A DNA stretch of 64,000 nucleotides from Spirochaetota bacterium (GTDB lineage Bacteria; Spirochaetota; Spirochaetia; Treponematales; Treponemataceae), in contig JAEZST010000022.1 in NCBI GenBank assembly GCA_023443865.1, positions 434,001 to 498,000 of the forward strand, in the 5' to 3' direction. This document shows, piece after piece, positions 51,856 through 60,755 of the stretch (position 1 is its first letter; every line of letters begins with the position of its first letter). A program made the position numbers and the translations under genes. The notes under the pieces are model-generated. The model saw nothing but the letters and a program-made list of their open reading frames with translations, ran no database searches and was not told where the DNA came from.

Positions 51856-52890
51856 ATGAAACTCGCCCTCGCGCCCATGGCCACCCTCAGTCACGAAGCC
51901 CTGCGTTTATTGATACATCGCTATGCCGATCCCGACGAATACTACTCGGAAATGATTCACGCGCCTTCCTACGTGGCGGGCGGGAAGTTCGAGCCCTACT
52001 ACGTAAAAACGGCGCCCTGTCCCGAAAGGATGGTCTGGCAGATCACCGGGAGCGAGGCCGGACCCATCGCCAGGGCGGCGGCGATGATCGCCCCACTCGG
52101 GGGCCTGGGAGTCGACCTCAACATGGGCTGTTCCGCGCCCGATATAGCCCGCCACGGGGCGGGAATCGCGTGGATGCTCAAGGATATCGGGGAAACCGCG
52201 AACCTGGTATCGCAGGTCCGAAACGCGTTGGACCGGGAGGGCCATTCGCGGGGCCCCGACGGCAGCGCCTACCGGCTCGGCGTGAAACTTCGCCTCGGGG
52301 CGGAAGAGGACGGGGAAAGGCTATTGCGCTTTTGCCGCGCCCTGATCGGCGAGGGGGTAACCCAGATAACCCTGCACCCCCGAACGAAGGCCGAAAAGTA
52401 CGGAAGGCCCGCGCGCTGGCGTTTCGTCGCCGATCTTGCCCGCGAGCTTCCGGTTCCCGTGTACGGCAACGGCGACGTGTTTTCCGCCTCCGACGCCCTG
52501 GCCATCGAAAACGCGTGGGCCGATTCCGGCATCGCCGGCCTCATGATCGGAAGGGGCGCCGTCACGCGACCGTGGCTCTTCCGGGACATATTCCGCGCCC
52601 GCGCGTCCTCGCCCGCCGCGCCCGCCGGGGCTCCTTTTACGGCGCCATCTCCCGAACCGATCGATCACCTTGAAGTCGCCCGCTTTTTTCTTGAAGCCCT
52701 ACGCACCGCCCAGCCGCCCGAATTCCAAATATCGCGGGCACGCCGTTTCTTTTATTACTATTGCGACAATTTTACCTTTGCCCATCACGTTAAAATGAAG
52801 GCCCAAAACGCGCAAACCCCCGAGGAAATCGGGGGTTTGCTGGAATCGTACTTCAGCGAGGTGCCGAACGACCGCTATCTTTACTTCTGA
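51856..52890 (+). CDS. tRNA-dihydrouridine synthase
   Basis: 344 residues. FMN enzyme reducing uridine in tRNA D-loops. LAPMATLSHEALR at the start, DLNMGCSAPDIARHGAG near 93 (catalytic Cys), TLHPRTKAEKYG near 185 and PVYGNGDVFSASDA near 210 are the DUS family blocks. The usual LNxGCP Cys reads LNMGCSAP, which keeps Cys. Its end overlaps adk by 10 bases (convergent). Confidence 0.92.
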   Translation: MKLALAPMATLSHEALRLLIHRYADPDEYYSEMIHAPSYVAGGKFEPYYVKTAPCPERMVWQITGSEAGPIARAAAMIAPLGGLGVDLNMGCSAPDIARHGAGIAWMLKDIGETANLVSQVRNALDREGHSRGPDGSAYRLGVKLRLGAEEDGERLLRFCRALIGEGVTQITLHPRTKAEKYGRPARWRFVADLARELPVPVYGNGDVFSASDALAIENAWADSGIAGLMIGRGAVTRPWLFRDIFRARASSPAAPAGAPFTAPSPEPIDHLEVARFFLEALRTAQPPEFQISRARRFFYYYCDNFTFAHHVKMKAQNAQTPEEIGGLLESYFSEVPNDRYLYF

Positions 52891-53510
52891 AATATCTCGG
52901 TAAACTTCTCGAGTATCGCCCCGCTGGCGGGCCTGGCGTCGATATCCGTCAGGCGCGACTTGGAGCGGTACCACTCGATAAGCGGCGCCGTCTGGGCGCG
53001 GTACACCTCGAGCCGCTTTGAAATCGCCTCTACCTTGTCGTCTTCCCTGACGTAGAGCTCGCCGCCGCACTTGTCGCATACGTTCTCGACCTTCGGCGGC
53101 ATGGTGGTTACGTGGTAATTTCTGTTGCAATTCTTGCATACCCGCCGGCCGGAAAGGCGCGTTACCACCTCGTCGTCGGCGATATCGAAATTGACCGCGG
53201 CGTCCACGTCGATAATCTTCGCGAGGGCCTCGGCCTGGGGAATGGTACGGGGAAAGCCGTCAAGGATAAAGCCCGACTTGGTATCGTCCTTCGAAAGGCG
53301 CTCTTTCACGAGCTCGATGGTGATATCGTCGCTGACCAGCTGGCCGGAATCTATTATCGCCTGAACCTTAAGCCCAAGGGGGGTCTTCTCGCGAATCGCG
53401 GCGCGGAATATCTCGCCCGTGGAAATATGGGGAATGGTAAACCGCTCGGCGACCAATGCCGCGAGGGTTCCCTTTCCGGCTCCGGGAGGGCCTAAAAAGA
53501 TCAGTTTCAT
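52881..53510 (-). CDS. adk: Adenylate kinase
   Basis: 209 residues, long-lid form. P-loop GPPGAGKGT at residues 7-15, DGFPRT near 84, and a zinc-binding lid with four Cys (CKNC ... CDKC) near 125-150. Balances ATP, ADP and AMP. AGGAG seven bases before ATG 53510. Confidence 0.98.
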   Translation of the reverse strand: MKLIFLGPPGAGKGTLAALVAERFTIPHISTGEIFRAAIREKTPLGLKVQAIIDSGQLVSDDITIELVKERLSKDDTKSGFILDGFPRTIPQAEALAKIIDVDAAVNFDIADDEVVTRLSGRRVCKNCNRNYHVTTMPPKVENVCDKCGGELYVREDDKVEAISKRLEVYRAQTAPLIEWYRSKSRLTDIDARPASGAILEKFTEIFQK

Positions 53511-53638
53511 GGAGGGCTCCTTAAGTGGAATAAGGTATGATACAGGTAAAAAAAAAACCTATCAAGGGGCATCCCCCCGGCGGAAAAATTGTTAAATTCC
53601 CCGCCCTGAACTACATTTACGGTATACGGAGAGCGAGA

Positions 53639-54517
53639 ATGAAAGAAACAACCCGCAATGCCCTGCTCGCGTCTTTCTTGGGTCTCTGGGCGGTTTATAC
53701 CGTAATGGGGGCGATCGGACTCGATTCTGCTGCCAATGTGCTTTCCGCGCTCCTCGCCCTGCTGGCCTCTCTCGTCCTCGTAAAGGCGGGAAGGGTAAGC
53801 CCCACGAATAAAATGGGCTGGTACGGGACCGCGGCCGCCGCCTTCTTTTGGTTTCTCGCCGACGCGCTCTGGGCCTCATACGCCTTCATCGGCCTTGATC
53901 CGGGATCGAGCGGATTGCTGCCGTATCTTTACCTTCTCACGAACGTTTTCCTGTGCCTGGCCCTTTCAGGCATTACCTTTACCGAGCGCATGCGCTGGAC
54001 CGGCGATGGCCGCCGCGATCTCACCATGGGCATTAACGTGTCCCCCGTCCAGTTCAACGACATCCATTTTTTCGCCAAACTCGCCCGGCAAGTGGCGGAA
54101 ACCGGCGTTAACCCGTACGACGTAAACGTGGAAATAACCGAACGTACCGCCATGGCCGACGAGGGCTACGTCACGGACGTGCTCGAACGCCTTTCCGGCC
54201 TCGGCGTAACCAGTTCCATCGACGACTTCGGCACCGGCTATTCCTCCCTCAGTTACCTGAAAAAGTACCGCATCAACTGCCTCAAAATCGCGAAGCCTCT
54301 CATAGACGGTATCGCGGTCAACGAAGCCGACGCCGAAATCGTCCAGGCTATCGTCCAAATGGCCAAAGCGCTTAAAATACGCACCATCGCCGAGGGCGTC
54401 GAAGACTCTTCCCAATTTGACATTCTCCAAAGCCTCGCCTGCGACGAAATTCAGGGCTATTACCTGGGGCGCCCCGTTCCCCCCGGGGAATTCGAGCGGC
54501 TCTACCTCTCCGATTGA
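53639..54517 (+). pseudogene. Degenerate membrane EAL-domain protein with internal deletion
   Basis: 292 residues. Residues 1-115 hold four hydrophobic segments, as in membrane GGDEF/EAL proteins. From about residue 125 it enters the second half of an EAL domain directly (GINVSPVQFNDIHFFAKL). The whole GGDEF domain and the first half of EAL, including the EAL tripeptide itself, are absent. ITERTAM, DDFGTGYSSLSYLKKY and AEGVEDSS remain, but the catalytic LKID reads LKIA. The frame is intact, so it may be translated, but c-di-GMP hydrolysis is unlikely. Start chosen at ATG 53639 after GGAGAG. Probably an in-frame deletion remnant; a c-di-GMP-binding role cannot be excluded. Confidence 0.7.
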
Positions 54518-54594
54518 TTTCTTTCTTTTATTTGGGCGCCTCCCCGCCCGCCGCGTCGCGTCGGTCGGGGCCGGGCTTTCCGCTCCAATAAAAA

Positions 54595-54627
54595 AGGCGA
54601 TCGACCCTTCGGGCCGACCGCCTTTTT
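54595..54627 (+). terminator. Rho-independent terminator after the EAL remnant
   Basis: AGGCGATCG and CGACCGCCT form an 8-9-bp stem with one mismatch and a CCCTTCGGG inner loop, followed by TTTTT and preceded by an A-run, so it can serve both strands. Confidence 0.8.
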
Positions 54628-54664
54628 CATTTCCGCTGCAATCCCTGGCGCGGGGAGGGGAGGG

Positions 54665-55069
54665 TTAGTAGAAGAAATTTCCATTTGCATCGTTACTGGT
54701 GATTCTACGAATCTTATATTGATCGGGACTATCGATTTGAAGTTCGAATGTGAAAATAATATGATCGTCACTCTCTACTGTGGCAGTCGTTCCAGATATT
54801 TGAGGATTTCCAAGATGCGTCACATTCTCGAGAATATAGGTCTCCCAGTATAGTTTAGTTCCCGAGACTGAATACTTTTCTGCCTGTGAATGTGTGTATT
54901 GCTTGAGTGCAAGGTAATTCCAGACATTAGCGTCCTTTATGAAACCGCTCATTGTATCTTGCACGCTGATCGGCTTCGATGAGTCTACCGGGTTATCGCA
55001 GGAGCTTACGATCAGCGCCGTTAAGATTGCTAGAGCGAATACCGTTATCTTTGACCGTGTCGTTTTCAT
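54665..55069 (-). CDS. Small predicted lipoprotein, unknown, AT-rich
   Basis: 134 residues. Lipoprotein signal (FALAILTALIVSSC, Cys at 24). The mature part is hydrophilic with no known motif; VSGTKLYWETYILENV is probably beta-rich. The coding sequence is clearly AT-richer than the flanking genes, suggesting recent acquisition. AAGGAG six bases before ATG 55069; it follows the FecR gene by 10 bases. Confidence 0.65.
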   Translation of the reverse strand: MKTTRSKITVFALAILTALIVSSCDNPVDSSKPISVQDTMSGFIKDANVWNYLALKQYTHSQAEKYSVSGTKLYWETYILENVTHLGNPQISGTTATVESDDHIIFTFELQIDSPDQYKIRRITSNDANGNFFY

Positions 55070-55079
55070 AGAGGTCTCC

Positions 55080-56126
55080 TTAATAATCGTTGGGATTCAA
55101 CTCGGGAACGATCGCGTTTTCGTATCGCGCGAGCGTGTCCTTATGTAGTCGGAAAAAATCATCCGAAGCGGGTGTCCCGGATAAGGGAAACCGGGTTTTC
55201 ATTTCCATATACATGTTGGAAAGAACGTACCGGCGAACAGAGAGATAATTCAGCGCGTAGTAGCGGATATTCAATATGAGGGTAGCGCGTGCGTCCTGGG
55301 CCGGGTTCAGGGTTTCGATCCGAAATTTCTGGAGGGTATCCTTATCGTCGGTTTTCGCGAGAAGCGCTTTGTAATCCTCCACGGCTTTTTCCCACGTCGC
55401 GGTCGCTTCCTCGTAAGGGGCTTTTAGCGCGGCGAGTTCCTTCGCGTAACCGTCCAGTTGGGTCGCCACGCGCTTAATGCCGCCGACGGGGTCCGCGAGA
55501 AACTCCTCGTTCTTGCCGCCGTTCCAGTCGCTGAAATCGAGTTCTTTGCCGAGCCATACGTATTTCTCGCCGGGTTTTTGGCCCGGGTCAACCTGTACCG
55601 CCTCGTCCTTGTAAAGCGAGACCGTTTCTCCTTGGGCCGTCACGTCCACGATACCGCCGGTCACCACGAGAAGGTTAGAACCGTCCCGGGCGGCGTATAC
55701 CGTAAACTCCGTGCCGCGAACCCCCGCGACCATGCTGTTGGTCTGGATCAGGGGTGAGCGTCCCACGCTCTTGTTGAGCTTATACGAGACCGATCCCGCG
55801 AGGGTCGCGAGCACCGGCCGCGAATCGGAACCGGTTCCCGTTTCCGAATAGGTAAAAACAGAATCCTCGGAAACCCGAATCGTGCTTCCGTTCGGCAACG
55901 ACATTTCCACCAGCCCGTCTTTCCCGGTTATTACCGATTCCCCGTAGGTCACGGTGCTCCCGAAATCGGCGAGCCTGAGGCTCCCGGCGCTGGACTTGAT
56001 CTTCGCCGTGCCTTCCAGGTAGGTCACGTTGGCCTTTTGGGCGGCCAGGGGCAGCGCCAGGCAAGAGAAGACCGCGATCGCGGCCGCCATCCTCGTTCTG
56101 ATGCGGTGGTTTTTGAAGTCGTTCAT
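55080..56126 (-). CDS. FecR domain protein, exported
   Basis: 348 residues. A signal peptide (FSCLALPLAAQ) and then a FecR domain at about 35-170 (VTYLEGTAKIKS, DSVFTYSE, VAGVRGTEFTVYAARDG, VVTGGIVDVTA). The C-terminal 150 residues are helical (ELAALKAPYEEATATWEKAVEDYKAL). In sigma-anti-sigma systems FecR transmits a surface signal, but no ECF sigma factor lies nearby, so this may be a structural periplasmic form. ATGA overlap (56123-56126) with the upstream lipoprotein. Confidence 0.85.
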   Translation of the reverse strand: MNDFKNHRIRTRMAAAIAVFSCLALPLAAQKANVTYLEGTAKIKSSAGSLRLADFGSTVTYGESVITGKDGLVEMSLPNGSTIRVSEDSVFTYSETGTGSDSRPVLATLAGSVSYKLNKSVGRSPLIQTNSMVAGVRGTEFTVYAARDGSNLLVVTGGIVDVTAQGETVSLYKDEAVQVDPGQKPGEKYVWLGKELDFSDWNGGKNEEFLADPVGGIKRVATQLDGYAKELAALKAPYEEATATWEKAVEDYKALLAKTDDKDTLQKFRIETLNPAQDARATLILNIRYYALNYLSVRRYVLSNMYMEMKTRFPLSGTPASDDFFRLHKDTLARYENAIVPELNPNDY

Positions 56127-56608
56127 AATTGCACCGGTCCTTTTATGCCCCGAACCTTCGGGTAACCCTTGATCTTTCGCTCAAGGAGCAGATAATACCG
56201 TCCCTCGGCCGTGTCCACCGCGACCAGGTAGGTATCCTTTCCGGTATACTTTTCGAAGAAATTCTTCATATCGTAGGAATCGGCGAAGGTTTTCCAGGAA
56301 TCCGGTGAAATCGGGTCGCTGCCCCCGAAACGGGGATCGTTCATCGCGAACGAAGCGGCCGCGAGATTGTTCCACAGGGTCGCAACGTCGCTGTCCAGAT
56401 AGAGCGTCTCGGTATCCAGGGCGAACGGCGCGGGGGTAAGGCCCTCGATCGTCGTAACCTTACCCTCGTTGATAAGGCCCACGAGGCGCATTACGTCTTT
56501 TTCACGGGGAACCTGATTGACCGTGGCGCACGATGCCGCCAGCAAGGCCGCGCAGACGATCGGAATGGCCGAAAGCGTCGTTCCGGCAAAAGGCTTTCTT
56601 TTAGTCAT
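56123..56608 (-). CDS. Predicted lipoprotein, unknown
   Basis: 161 residues with a lipoprotein signal (CAALLAASC, Cys at about 27). The mature part has no recognised domain. It is coupled to the FecR gene by an ATGA overlap and probably works with it at the envelope. Confidence 0.7.
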   Translation of the reverse strand: MTKRKPFAGTTLSAIPIVCAALLAASCATVNQVPREKDVMRLVGLINEGKVTTIEGLTPAPFALDTETLYLDSDVATLWNNLAAASFAMNDPRFGGSDPISPDSWKTFADSYDMKNFFEKYTGKDTYLVAVDTAEGRYYLLLERKIKGYPKVRGIKGPVQL

Positions 56609-56636
56609 GCGTTACTCCTCAATAAATGATAGCACA

Positions 56637-58913
56637 TTATGCGTCCATTACGCAGAGCAGAACCGAATATTCCCAGCGGACGGGGCCGTTCCTCACGGTT
56701 CGGAGCACCTCCTGCCGAAACGCTTCCCGCCCGTCGCTATCCATGCCCGCGGCGATCGCGGCTCCGTACGCCGAGGCGGGGTCCAGCCACCGCTCGACGT
56801 CCGAATCGAAAATCCTTCGGGGTTCCCGTATCGTTTTTTCTTCCGCGCGGGCGTTGTCCCGGACGTCGGCAAGGCGCTTGCCGAGGCTCTCGGTATCCCA
56901 GTCGAAGGGCGCCTGGCCGGAGTCGAACAGGGCCGCTTCCGCCTTGGCGGCCTCGGCCACGAGCGCGGCGTCGGGGCACAGCCGGGAAAGCCGCATGCCG
57001 AGCGCCGGGCAGCGGACCGAAAAAACGAGCCGCCCGCCGGCCGCCATCCGTCCCGCCGCGGACGCGGCGAACTCCCCGATCCCGCCGAGGGTTCCTGCGG
57101 GGTCGCGGGCGATTATTCGGTCGAAGGCATAGCCGAGGTCCGGAACGGAGAAGGGCTTTCCCGCGTCCACGGTTTCGAGGCGGGGTCGATCAAGCTCGTC
57201 CAGGGTGCGCGCGTACTGCTCCAAAACGAGTTTCGCCTCCTCGCTCCGGCACAGGCCTACCGTGAGGCCCTCGGGCGCGAGCCGGCCCGCCTCCCACACG
57301 AGTAGGCCGTCGTCGGCGCCGAACGCGAGAACCCGATGGTGCCGGGCGATTCCCGCCCGCTTGGTTATCTCGTCGCGGAGCGAGAGCAGGGTTTCGGACC
57401 TTCCCGAATCGGCCCGCCTCGTCCACTCGTCCCGCCGTTTACCGTCGGGGGAGAAGGTGAGTATTTCCCCCCGGGGAGCCTCGGCCCGCGCGGTCCTTCC
57501 TTCCGCCCCGAAGTAGTGGGCGTCGTAGGCGCCTCGCGAGTCTTCCCTGTCCGCGTCTGCGTTCCCCGAACCGCTCCGTTGCTCGAGAATCTCGGCGACC
57601 TGCAGCTCCCTCCGCGAGAGAACGGCGTCGCGGATGCTCCCCTCGTATCCCTGGACGGAAGGCGTATAGAACACCCTGCCCACCAAGGGGTCGGGAAGGT
57701 ATTGCTGCGCGACCCAGTGATCGCGATAGCTGTGGGGATAGAGGTATCCCTGCCCGTGGCCGAAACCCTCGGCGTCCCTGTTCCCGTCGCGCAGGTGGTT
57801 GGGCACCTCGGCGTCCTCCTTCTCCACCGCGGCAATCGCGTCGAAGAAGGCCATGGCGCTGTTTGACTTGGGCGCGGTGGCGAGATAGAGGGCGGCGTGG
57901 GTAAGGTGGAAATTTCCCTCCGGAAAACCGATGCGGTCAAAGGCGGCGGCGCAGCTTTCCACCACGGAAATCGCGTGGGGATCGGCCAAGCCCGTATCCT
58001 CGCAGGCGGAAATGAGCATGCGCCGGAAAATGAAGGCGGGGCTTTCGCCGGCCCGGACCATTCGCGCGAGCCAATAGAGCGCCGCGTCCGGGTCCCGGCC
58101 CCTGAGCGATTTGATAAAGGCGCTGATCACGTCGTAGTGGTAGTCGCCGTCCCGATCGTAGAGCACCACCTTTTGCTGAATGCTTTCCTCGGCGGCCTCC
58201 CGGTTAATCTCGATGCTTGAGCCTTCCTCGGGCGGCCATTTGGGAACCGAGGTCTCTACGGCCAATTCGAGGGCGTTCAAAAGGCTTCTCGCGTCGCCCG
58301 AGGCGGTTTCCACCAGGTGCTCGAGGGCGCCCTCGGTGAAAGTAACGTTCCATTTGCCGTATCCCCGCTCCCGGTCGCCGATCGCCGCGAGCGCGGCCTT
58401 GGTCAGGTCATCCGGGGTGAGCGGCTTGAGCTGAAAAACGCGGCTTCGGCTCACCAGGGCCTTGTTCACCTCGAAAAAGGGGTTTTCGGTGGTCGCGCCG
58501 ATAAGGATGATCGTGCCGTTTTCCACCCAGGGCAGCAAGGCGTCCTGCTGGGCGCGGTTCCACCGGTGTACCTCGTCCACGAAGAGAATGGTGCGTCGTT
58601 GGTAAAGCTTTCTCTGATCGTCGGCCTGGGCGATGGACTCGCGAATTTGCTGAACGCCGGCAAGCACGGCGTTCAGGGTGACGAAATTGCTTTTAGTGTG
58701 GTTGGCGATTACCCGGGCCAGGGTCGTTTTACCGGTGCCCGGGGGGCCGTAAAAGATTACCGAGGAAAGCTGGTCGGCCTGAATGGCGCGGCGCAGAAGC
58801 CGGCCGGGACCGATAATATGGTCCTGGCCGACGTACTCGTCGAGGTTCCGGGGACGCATCCGGGCCGCCAGGGGTTCGTGCGAGATCGAACCGGATGCGG
58901 AAAACAAATCCAC
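56637..58913 (-). CDS. rarA: RarA/MgsA-type AAA+ ATPase fused to a methyltransferase-like domain
   Basis: 758 residues from a GTG start (58913) that follows GGGGGG by seven bases; the frame is open to 59156 but that part overlaps the upstream lipoprotein. The first about 430 residues are RarA: YGPPGTGKTTLAR (Walker A) near 50, FVDEVHRWN (Walker B) near 105, and the MgsA C-terminal part to YTPSVQGYEGSI. RarA acts at stalled forks. From about 500 a second domain has a Rossmann-like run HHRVLAFGADDGLLVWEAG and a methyltransferase-like order, but its SAM loop (GADDG) is not canonical, so activity is doubtful. Last 28 bases before the next operon gene. Confidence 0.85.
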   Translation of the reverse strand: MDLFSASGSISHEPLAARMRPRNLDEYVGQDHIIGPGRLLRRAIQADQLSSVIFYGPPGTGKTTLARVIANHTKSNFVTLNAVLAGVQQIRESIAQADDQRKLYQRRTILFVDEVHRWNRAQQDALLPWVENGTIILIGATTENPFFEVNKALVSRSRVFQLKPLTPDDLTKAALAAIGDRERGYGKWNVTFTEGALEHLVETASGDARSLLNALELAVETSVPKWPPEEGSSIEINREAAEESIQQKVVLYDRDGDYHYDVISAFIKSLRGRDPDAALYWLARMVRAGESPAFIFRRMLISACEDTGLADPHAISVVESCAAAFDRIGFPEGNFHLTHAALYLATAPKSNSAMAFFDAIAAVEKEDAEVPNHLRDGNRDAEGFGHGQGYLYPHSYRDHWVAQQYLPDPLVGRVFYTPSVQGYEGSIRDAVLSRRELQVAEILEQRSGSGNADADREDSRGAYDAHYFGAEGRTARAEAPRGEILTFSPDGKRRDEWTRRADSGRSETLLSLRDEITKRAGIARHHRVLAFGADDGLLVWEAGRLAPEGLTVGLCRSEEAKLVLEQYARTLDELDRPRLETVDAGKPFSVPDLGYAFDRIIARDPAGTLGGIGEFAASAAGRMAAGGRLVFSVRCPALGMRLSRLCPDAALVAEAAKAEAALFDSGQAPFDWDTESLGKRLADVRDNARAEEKTIREPRRIFDSDVERWLDPASAYGAAIAAGMDSDGREAFRQEVLRTVRNGPVRWEYSVLLCVMDA

Positions 58914-58935
58914 GTTATGCCCCCCCGTTATTCGC

Positions 58936-60042
58936 TTATTCGCGGTTCCACTCGCTCCGCGTATCGGGATAATAGGCCCAAAGACCGTCGTAGCCGCGGT
59001 CGTTGGCCACGCCCGCGTACACCACGTACTCGTTGCCGCCCACGCTCCCCGCGACGGTATCGACGAATATCGAGGTAAGTGTCTTGTTACCCACCGCGCT
59101 CTGGTATTGGGTTTTATCGTCCGCGAGTACGGAGCTAACGCCCTCGCCGGGGTCATGCACCGCCGACATCGTGGGCGTACCGGTGAGGTCCGATACAGAA
59201 ATCTCGGAATACCCGTCCCTTTTCGCCCCTCCTATAAGTACCACGCCGTCGGTTGCCCCCTTCGGGAGCCAGGCGAGAGAGGCGGAACCGCCGATAATGC
59301 CGTTATGATCGGCCTGAGTCCAGGTGCCGCCGTTGTCCGTGGTTTGATACAGGCTCGATTTTGTTACGGCGTACAAAATTCCCCCGGGAGAGGCGGTAAG
59401 GGCGAGAATATCATCGGTAATGCTCCCCAAGCCGAGAGCGGTTCCCGTTTGACCGTAAATGCCCGCCGCGGTGGAAAACCAGCTGGCCGTTCCGCTGACC
59501 GCGCTACCGGTGGGGAGCGCGAGGTCAGTCGCAAGCTGGGTTATTGTTGGTGTTACCTGATTGCTAATACTGAAAGCGTTGTAGGTGCCGGTAGCGACGT
59601 CGCCGGTGCGCGTAAAGGCGAAAACCCTATTATACCCGGAAAAAACCCTGGTCATGGAATCAGTCCCGAAAACCTTGACCCAGGAATTGCCCATGTAACG
59701 GTAAATGCCCGCCGGGGTCACCCAATCGTCCTGGGTCATCAGGCCGTAGACATAGGTTCCGTCGTAGGCGAGATCCAGGCAGCGGTGGGCCGGAAGGTCA
59801 AGCTCGCTCCAGGAGCCGTCGGCCCCGGCTTTTTGATACACCCGTCCGTTGGTGACGAATTTGGTTCCGTCGCTTTGGATAACCATTGAGGTGACATAGC
59901 CGGTTATGCTCGGTTTCTCCAAGGCGACTTCCTTTTCTATGGCGGCGAAAATCGGCGAAGCCTGACAGGAGGCGAATAAAAGGGAACCGGCAAGGGCTGC
60001 GATAAGGCTGATTGCTGTCGCGGTGCGCGCGTGTAGTTTCAT
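58936..60042 (-). CDS. Predicted beta-propeller lipoprotein
   Basis: 368 residues. Lipoprotein signal (LIAALAGSLLFASC, Cys at 26). The mature part looks like a seven- or eight-bladed propeller: YQTTDNGGTWTQADHNGI is a BNR/sialidase-type Asp box, and similar D/G/W blocks repeat about every 45 residues. It probably binds a surface partner. Read 17 bases after the barrel gene and 22 bases before rarA. Confidence 0.7.
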   Translation of the reverse strand: MKLHARTATAISLIAALAGSLLFASCQASPIFAAIEKEVALEKPSITGYVTSMVIQSDGTKFVTNGRVYQKAGADGSWSELDLPAHRCLDLAYDGTYVYGLMTQDDWVTPAGIYRYMGNSWVKVFGTDSMTRVFSGYNRVFAFTRTGDVATGTYNAFSISNQVTPTITQLATDLALPTGSAVSGTASWFSTAAGIYGQTGTALGLGSITDDILALTASPGGILYAVTKSSLYQTTDNGGTWTQADHNGIIGGSASLAWLPKGATDGVVLIGGAKRDGYSEISVSDLTGTPTMSAVHDPGEGVSSVLADDKTQYQSAVGNKTLTSIFVDTVAGSVGGNEYVVYAGVANDRGYDGLWAYYPDTRSEWNRE

Positions 60043-60058
60043 GCGGTAGACTCCTGTC

Positions 60059-60664
60059 TCAGTAGAAGTGGTAGCGGAAGCCGGCGCTCAGGCCGAGGAT
60101 GTTGCCGGTCCGGTTGTTGGAGCCGTTTGCGTACCACTGGGGAATAACGTTCCAGCCCGCCTGGGCGCCGAAGGACCACGCGGGGGAATACTGCCAGTAT
60201 GCCCCGATCTCGGGCCGTACGATGAGCCCGAAATAATTGGTGATCGCGTACGTCTGAAACAGGCCGCCGATAGCGAGCGAGACCGGAACGTGGATTCGGT
60301 TAAAAACGAACTCATAGCCTACGTTGTAGGTAATGGGCAGGTAAAAGTACAGGTTGCCGCCGATGGTCGTATTGAAGGCGAACGCGATCTCGCCTCCCAT
60401 GGATATCCGGTTGGTCACGAACCGGGAAAAGCCGATATTGCCGCTTCCTCCCGGGCTCAGGTTGGTTTGGGTCTCCACCCCGTCGGGGGTCAGGTTGAAA
60501 AGCGGGAGCGTCGTCCCCAATGTTATGCGGATAACCTGATCGCCCTTGCGGATCGGCTCATAGTCTAAAACGCTGGAAGGTTGCGTGGTATCCGGGGCGG
60601 TTTGGGCAGAAATCGCGGTAAGGGCGATGGCGCCCAATAGCAGGGTGAAAATCGTACGTTTCAT
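60059..60664 (-). CDS. Small outer-membrane beta-barrel protein (OmpW-like)
   Basis: 201 residues. Signal peptide (MKRTIFTLLLGAIALTAISAQ) and then alternating hydrophobic strands ending in an aromatic C-terminus (GLSAGFRYHFY, terminal Tyr), the outer-membrane targeting pattern. I recall a similar small barrel beside folD in Treponema pallidum, which would fit this location, but cannot check it here. The start is ATG 60664 rather than 60682. First gene of a minus-strand run that extends to 54665. Confidence 0.75.
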   Translation of the reverse strand: MKRTIFTLLLGAIALTAISAQTAPDTTQPSSVLDYEPIRKGDQVIRITLGTTLPLFNLTPDGVETQTNLSPGGSGNIGFSRFVTNRISMGGEIAFAFNTTIGGNLYFYLPITYNVGYEFVFNRIHVPVSLAIGGLFQTYAITNYFGLIVRPEIGAYWQYSPAWSFGAQAGWNVIPQWYANGSNNRTGNILGLSAGFRYHFY

Positions 60665-60755
60665 TGGCACACTATACCTCATTTTTTCCGCTATTGTCTA
60701 TGAAAGGCGGTACGTGGTACAACAATGTATCCAACCATCAGTTACAGGAGTTCCC

